A DNA stretch of 64,000 bases, from NCBI GenBank assembly GCA_900770165.1, contig CAAGJJ010000106.1:114287-178286 (forward strand). Direction: 5' to 3'. The notes under the pieces were generated by a model. That model did not search any database. It was not told the DNA's origin and worked only from the letters and a program-made list of their open reading frames with translations. This document shows positions 62,700-64,000 of this stretch, one piece after another. The translations under genes were made by a program, and so were the position numbers. Position 1 is the first letter of the stretch. Each line of letters opens with the position of its first letter. Origin of the DNA: Clostridia bacterium. Its GTDB lineage: Bacteria > Bacillota > Clostridia > Oscillospirales > Acutalibacteraceae.

Positions 62700-63023
62700 A
62701 TGGAAATAAGTATGGAAAATTTTATAAGAGAACGGATAACTGAATTAAGGATAAAAAGAGGCTTATCAGAATATAAAATGAGCTATGAATTAGGGCAAAA
62801 TAAAAGTTACATTCAAAGTATTTCTTCTGGACGGTCTTTACCATCAATGTCCCAATTTATAAAAATTTGCGATTACTTTGACATGACACCATTAGAATTT
62901 TTTGACATAGACAATAAAAATCCATCTTTGGTACGTTCAATTATGAATAAAATAAAATTATTTTCAGATGAAGACTTAATGCTTATTTATAGTTTAGTAA
63001 ACAGAATTTCTGATACTAAATAA
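62700..63023 (+). CDS. XRE-family regulator, divergent
   Basis: 107 aa as called. An HTH_3 domain with unusual wording (ITELRIKRGLSEYKMSYELGQNKSYIQSISSGRSLPSMSQF is the region; key parts RGLSEYKMSYELG and YIQSISSGRS) fills residues 10-70, and a short helical tail follows (SDEDLMLIYSLVNRIS). GTG 62691 is open but ATG 62700 has GGGGTGG at a better distance. It is opposed to the repressor-like gene at 61.9 kb, so the pair could form a switch. This class of small XRE protein is frequent in Clostridial mobile elements. Confidence 0.8.
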   Translation: MEISMENFIRERITELRIKRGLSEYKMSYELGQNKSYIQSISSGRSLPSMSQFIKICDYFDMTPLEFFDIDNKNPSLVRSIMNKIKLFSDEDLMLIYSLVNRISDTK

Positions 63024-63077
63024 AAAGGGAAGTATATAGTGCGATAGAAAAACAATTAAATTACTTAGATTTAGATA

Positions 63078-63115
63078 AATCGGGTAGGAGAATGTTTGTC
63101 ATTTCCTACCCGATT
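63078..63115. terminator. Terminator between the XRE gene and the lysis pair
   Basis: AATCGGGTAGGA (63078-63089) and TCCTACCCGATT (63104-63115) pair perfectly over 12 bases around a 14-base loop between the convergent genes at 63023 and 63123. It can serve both strands. Confidence 0.8.
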
Positions 63116-63122
63116 AAAGTTT

Positions 63123-63401
63123 TTATATCGCTATTAGTTTACTAATTAAATCATAAATGTAGTTTGAGCCACGAGAAATCAAAACACCTGTAAGTATGCA
63201 ACCAATGTAGGGAATACGAGATTTAATATTAAAATACTCAGGTAAATCCAAGTTATACGATATAGCAACAATAATGCCAAGCGAAATGCTAAAGAGCATC
63301 TCCCAGCAAAAGTTACCGCTTACGAAAAATTGGTTTATGTATGTGACAATTCCTTCAATCAAAATTGCAAATGATGTCAAGCCAAAGAATTTTTTGTCCA
63401 T
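63123..63401 (-). CDS. Small hydrophobic protein, holin-like
   Basis: 92 aa with probably three hydrophobic segments (TSFAILIEGIVTYI, EMLFSISLGIIVAIS, YIGCILTGVLISRG) and a short charged N-terminus. No family is certain. It lies 14 bases downstream of a lysozyme gene on the same strand, the order and size expected for a phage-type holin partner. Holins are too diverse for sequence alone to settle it; a small structural membrane protein of the element is the alternative. Confidence 0.5.
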   Translation of the reverse strand: MDKKFFGLTSFAILIEGIVTYINQFFVSGNFCWEMLFSISLGIIVAISYNLDLPEYFNIKSRIPYIGCILTGVLISRGSNYIYDLISKLIAI

Positions 63402-63415
63402 ATTTTTATCCTTTC

Positions 63416-64000
63416 TTAATTTGGTAATTTTAAGGTTTGTCCTGGATAGATAGTATCGCTGGTGAGTCCGTTAAGAGTCTTAATTTCTGAATATCTACTA
63501 CCACGCCCTAAACATTTACTTGCAATATCCCACAAGGTATCGCCTGATTTTACAGTGTAAGTCTTGGTTTGACCTTTGGGAATGATTAATGTTTGTCCAG
63601 GATATATCAGGTTTGGATTATCAATACCATTTATATCTGCTAAGTATCTGTATGTAGTACCATATTGTGATGCAATATAACTTAGTGTGTCTCCTGATTG
63701 TACAGTATAATATGTAATATCATTTTCCGGGCCGGAAGAAGTAGTGGGTTCAGAGCTTCCGCATTCGCCAATCTCACTAATCAAGTCCCGATACATAATA
63801 TTCATGTCGACGTTTCCACTTATTCCATTGACTTTCCCACTAGACGTATATTGCCAAACATCGCATGGCATATTGTTTTTGTCGTTATACTGAGCAAGCC
63901 AAAGAGTATATCTTTTTGCAAGTTCATCCTTATTTAAATAATTATTAAACCAGTTTAAGTTAGCATAAACTCCGGCCCAATAGCCGGATTTTTCAATTTC
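63416..64000 (-). CDS. GH25 lysozyme with two LysM repeats (partial, N-terminus off the edge)
   Basis: The frame runs unbroken from the right edge to 63416. The visible N-terminal part (WAGVYANLNWFNN, YTLWLAQYND, DVWQYTSSGKVNGISGNVDMN) is the C-terminal half of a GH25 muramidase barrel. A linker (SSEPTTSSGPEN) leads to two LysM modules (YYTVQSGDTLSYIASQ and KTYTVKSGDTLWDIASK). It therefore binds and cleaves peptidoglycan, as an endolysin or as a wall-opening enzyme for DNA transfer. The catalytic residues and any signal peptide are not visible. Starts of the true gene lie beyond 64000. Confidence 0.9.
   Translation of the reverse strand, partial: EIEKSGYWAGVYANLNWFNNYLNKDELAKRYTLWLAQYNDKNNMPCDVWQYTSSGKVNGISGNVDMNIMYRDLISEIGECGSSEPTTSSGPENDITYYTVQSGDTLSYIASQYGTTYRYLADINGIDNPNLIYPGQTLIIPKGQTKTYTVKSGDTLWDIASKCLGRGSRYSEIKTLNGLTSDTIYPGQTLKLPN

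Larger units (their letters stand above)
58911..64000. mobile_element. Integrated element (left end) beside tRNA-Thr, runs off the window
   Basis: From just after tRNA-Thr to the right edge the gene content changes to accessory DNA: tyrosine integrase, excisionase-like protein, hairpin-rich region, Tn916 Orf7-like sigma factor, XRE regulators, holin-like protein and GH25-LysM lysozyme, with long non-coding gaps unlike the dense housekeeping part. Integrase-excisionase-sigma order resembles Tn916-type conjugative elements; the lysis-like pair is phage-like. The right end and the second att site are outside the window, so the class is unsettled. Confidence 0.8.

Noticed and set aside
62540..62743. 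67-codon plus-strand frame before the second XRE gene
   Set aside because: Overlaps the XRE gene start and ribosome-binding site in another frame; no family.
1..64000. CRISPR array
   Set aside because: No regularly spaced repeats of CRISPR size found by eye; repeats seen are hairpins or the 11-base tandem pair.

Overview
The window is AT-rich, densely packed bacterial chromosome. Gene order and protein families point to a low-GC Gram-positive of class Clostridia: DivIVA, SepF, YlbF, YqeK, YhbY and RsfS are present; infC-rpmI-rplT lies behind an L20-type leader; and leuS-rsfS-yqeK-nadD, dprA-topA-trmFO, miaB-ylbF-mutS-mutL-miaA and yggS-sepF-divIVA-ileS-lspA-rluD are neighbours. MurE carries the DNPR motif of meso-diaminopimelate-adding enzymes, so the peptidoglycan is probably of the meso-DAP type. 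I cannot name a genus from the sequence. Most genes (3.6-33.9 kb and 37.7-58.5 kb) are on the minus strand. Several starts are not ATG: GTG for smc and sepF; TTG for oadB, lspA, mutL, miaA and the 27.9 kb gene; and probably ATC for infC.

Layout. 0-2.4 kb: a MacA-like adaptor and MacB-like permease with no ATPase beside them. 2.5-3.5 kb: a Xer-type recombinase. 3.6-5.3 kb: beta and gamma subunits of a sodium-pumping decarboxylase without the alpha subunit. 5.5-6.0 kb: an unrecognised secreted protein. 6.1-8.0 kb: rpsB-tsf with promoter, a structured leader and an intercistronic terminator. 8.0-25.7 kb: long housekeeping runs for translation, nucleotide hygiene, chromosome segregation, protein targeting, RNA processing, lipid precursors, topology and DNA uptake. 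25.8-27.1 kb: infC-rpmI-rplT with promoter and leader. 28.3-33.9 kb: radC-uvrB-uvrA. 34-37.7 kb: a plus-strand pseudouridine synthase and feoA-feoB. 37.7-55.9 kb: rluD, lspA, ileS, division genes, PLP homeostasis, an HlyD-like protein, miaA, mismatch repair, ylbF, miaB, murF and murE. 56-58.5 kb: two TrkA potassium-regulator proteins, a Vat/CatB-type acetyltransferase, a tRNA-Arg and a small XRE regulator.

58.7-64 kb: tRNA-Trp and tRNA-Thr, then an integrated element that starts just after tRNA-Thr and runs off the right edge. It carries a tyrosine integrase, an excisionase-like wHTH protein, a Tn916 Orf7-like sigma factor, two XRE regulators, a small holin-like membrane protein and a GH25-LysM lysozyme. 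Its non-coding DNA is the most unusual part of the window: a roughly 300-base hairpin-rich stretch of clearly higher GC between the excisionase and sigma-factor genes, a 58-base perfect palindrome that ends the XRE transcript, an attenuator-like terminator before the sigma gene, operator-like repeats between the divergent XRE genes, and an 11-base tandem repeat at the integrase end.

The housekeeping part links translation, division and genome maintenance in ordinary co-directional clusters. The element combines regulation typical of integrative conjugative elements with a phage-type lysis pair, and its full nature depends on sequence to the right of the window.
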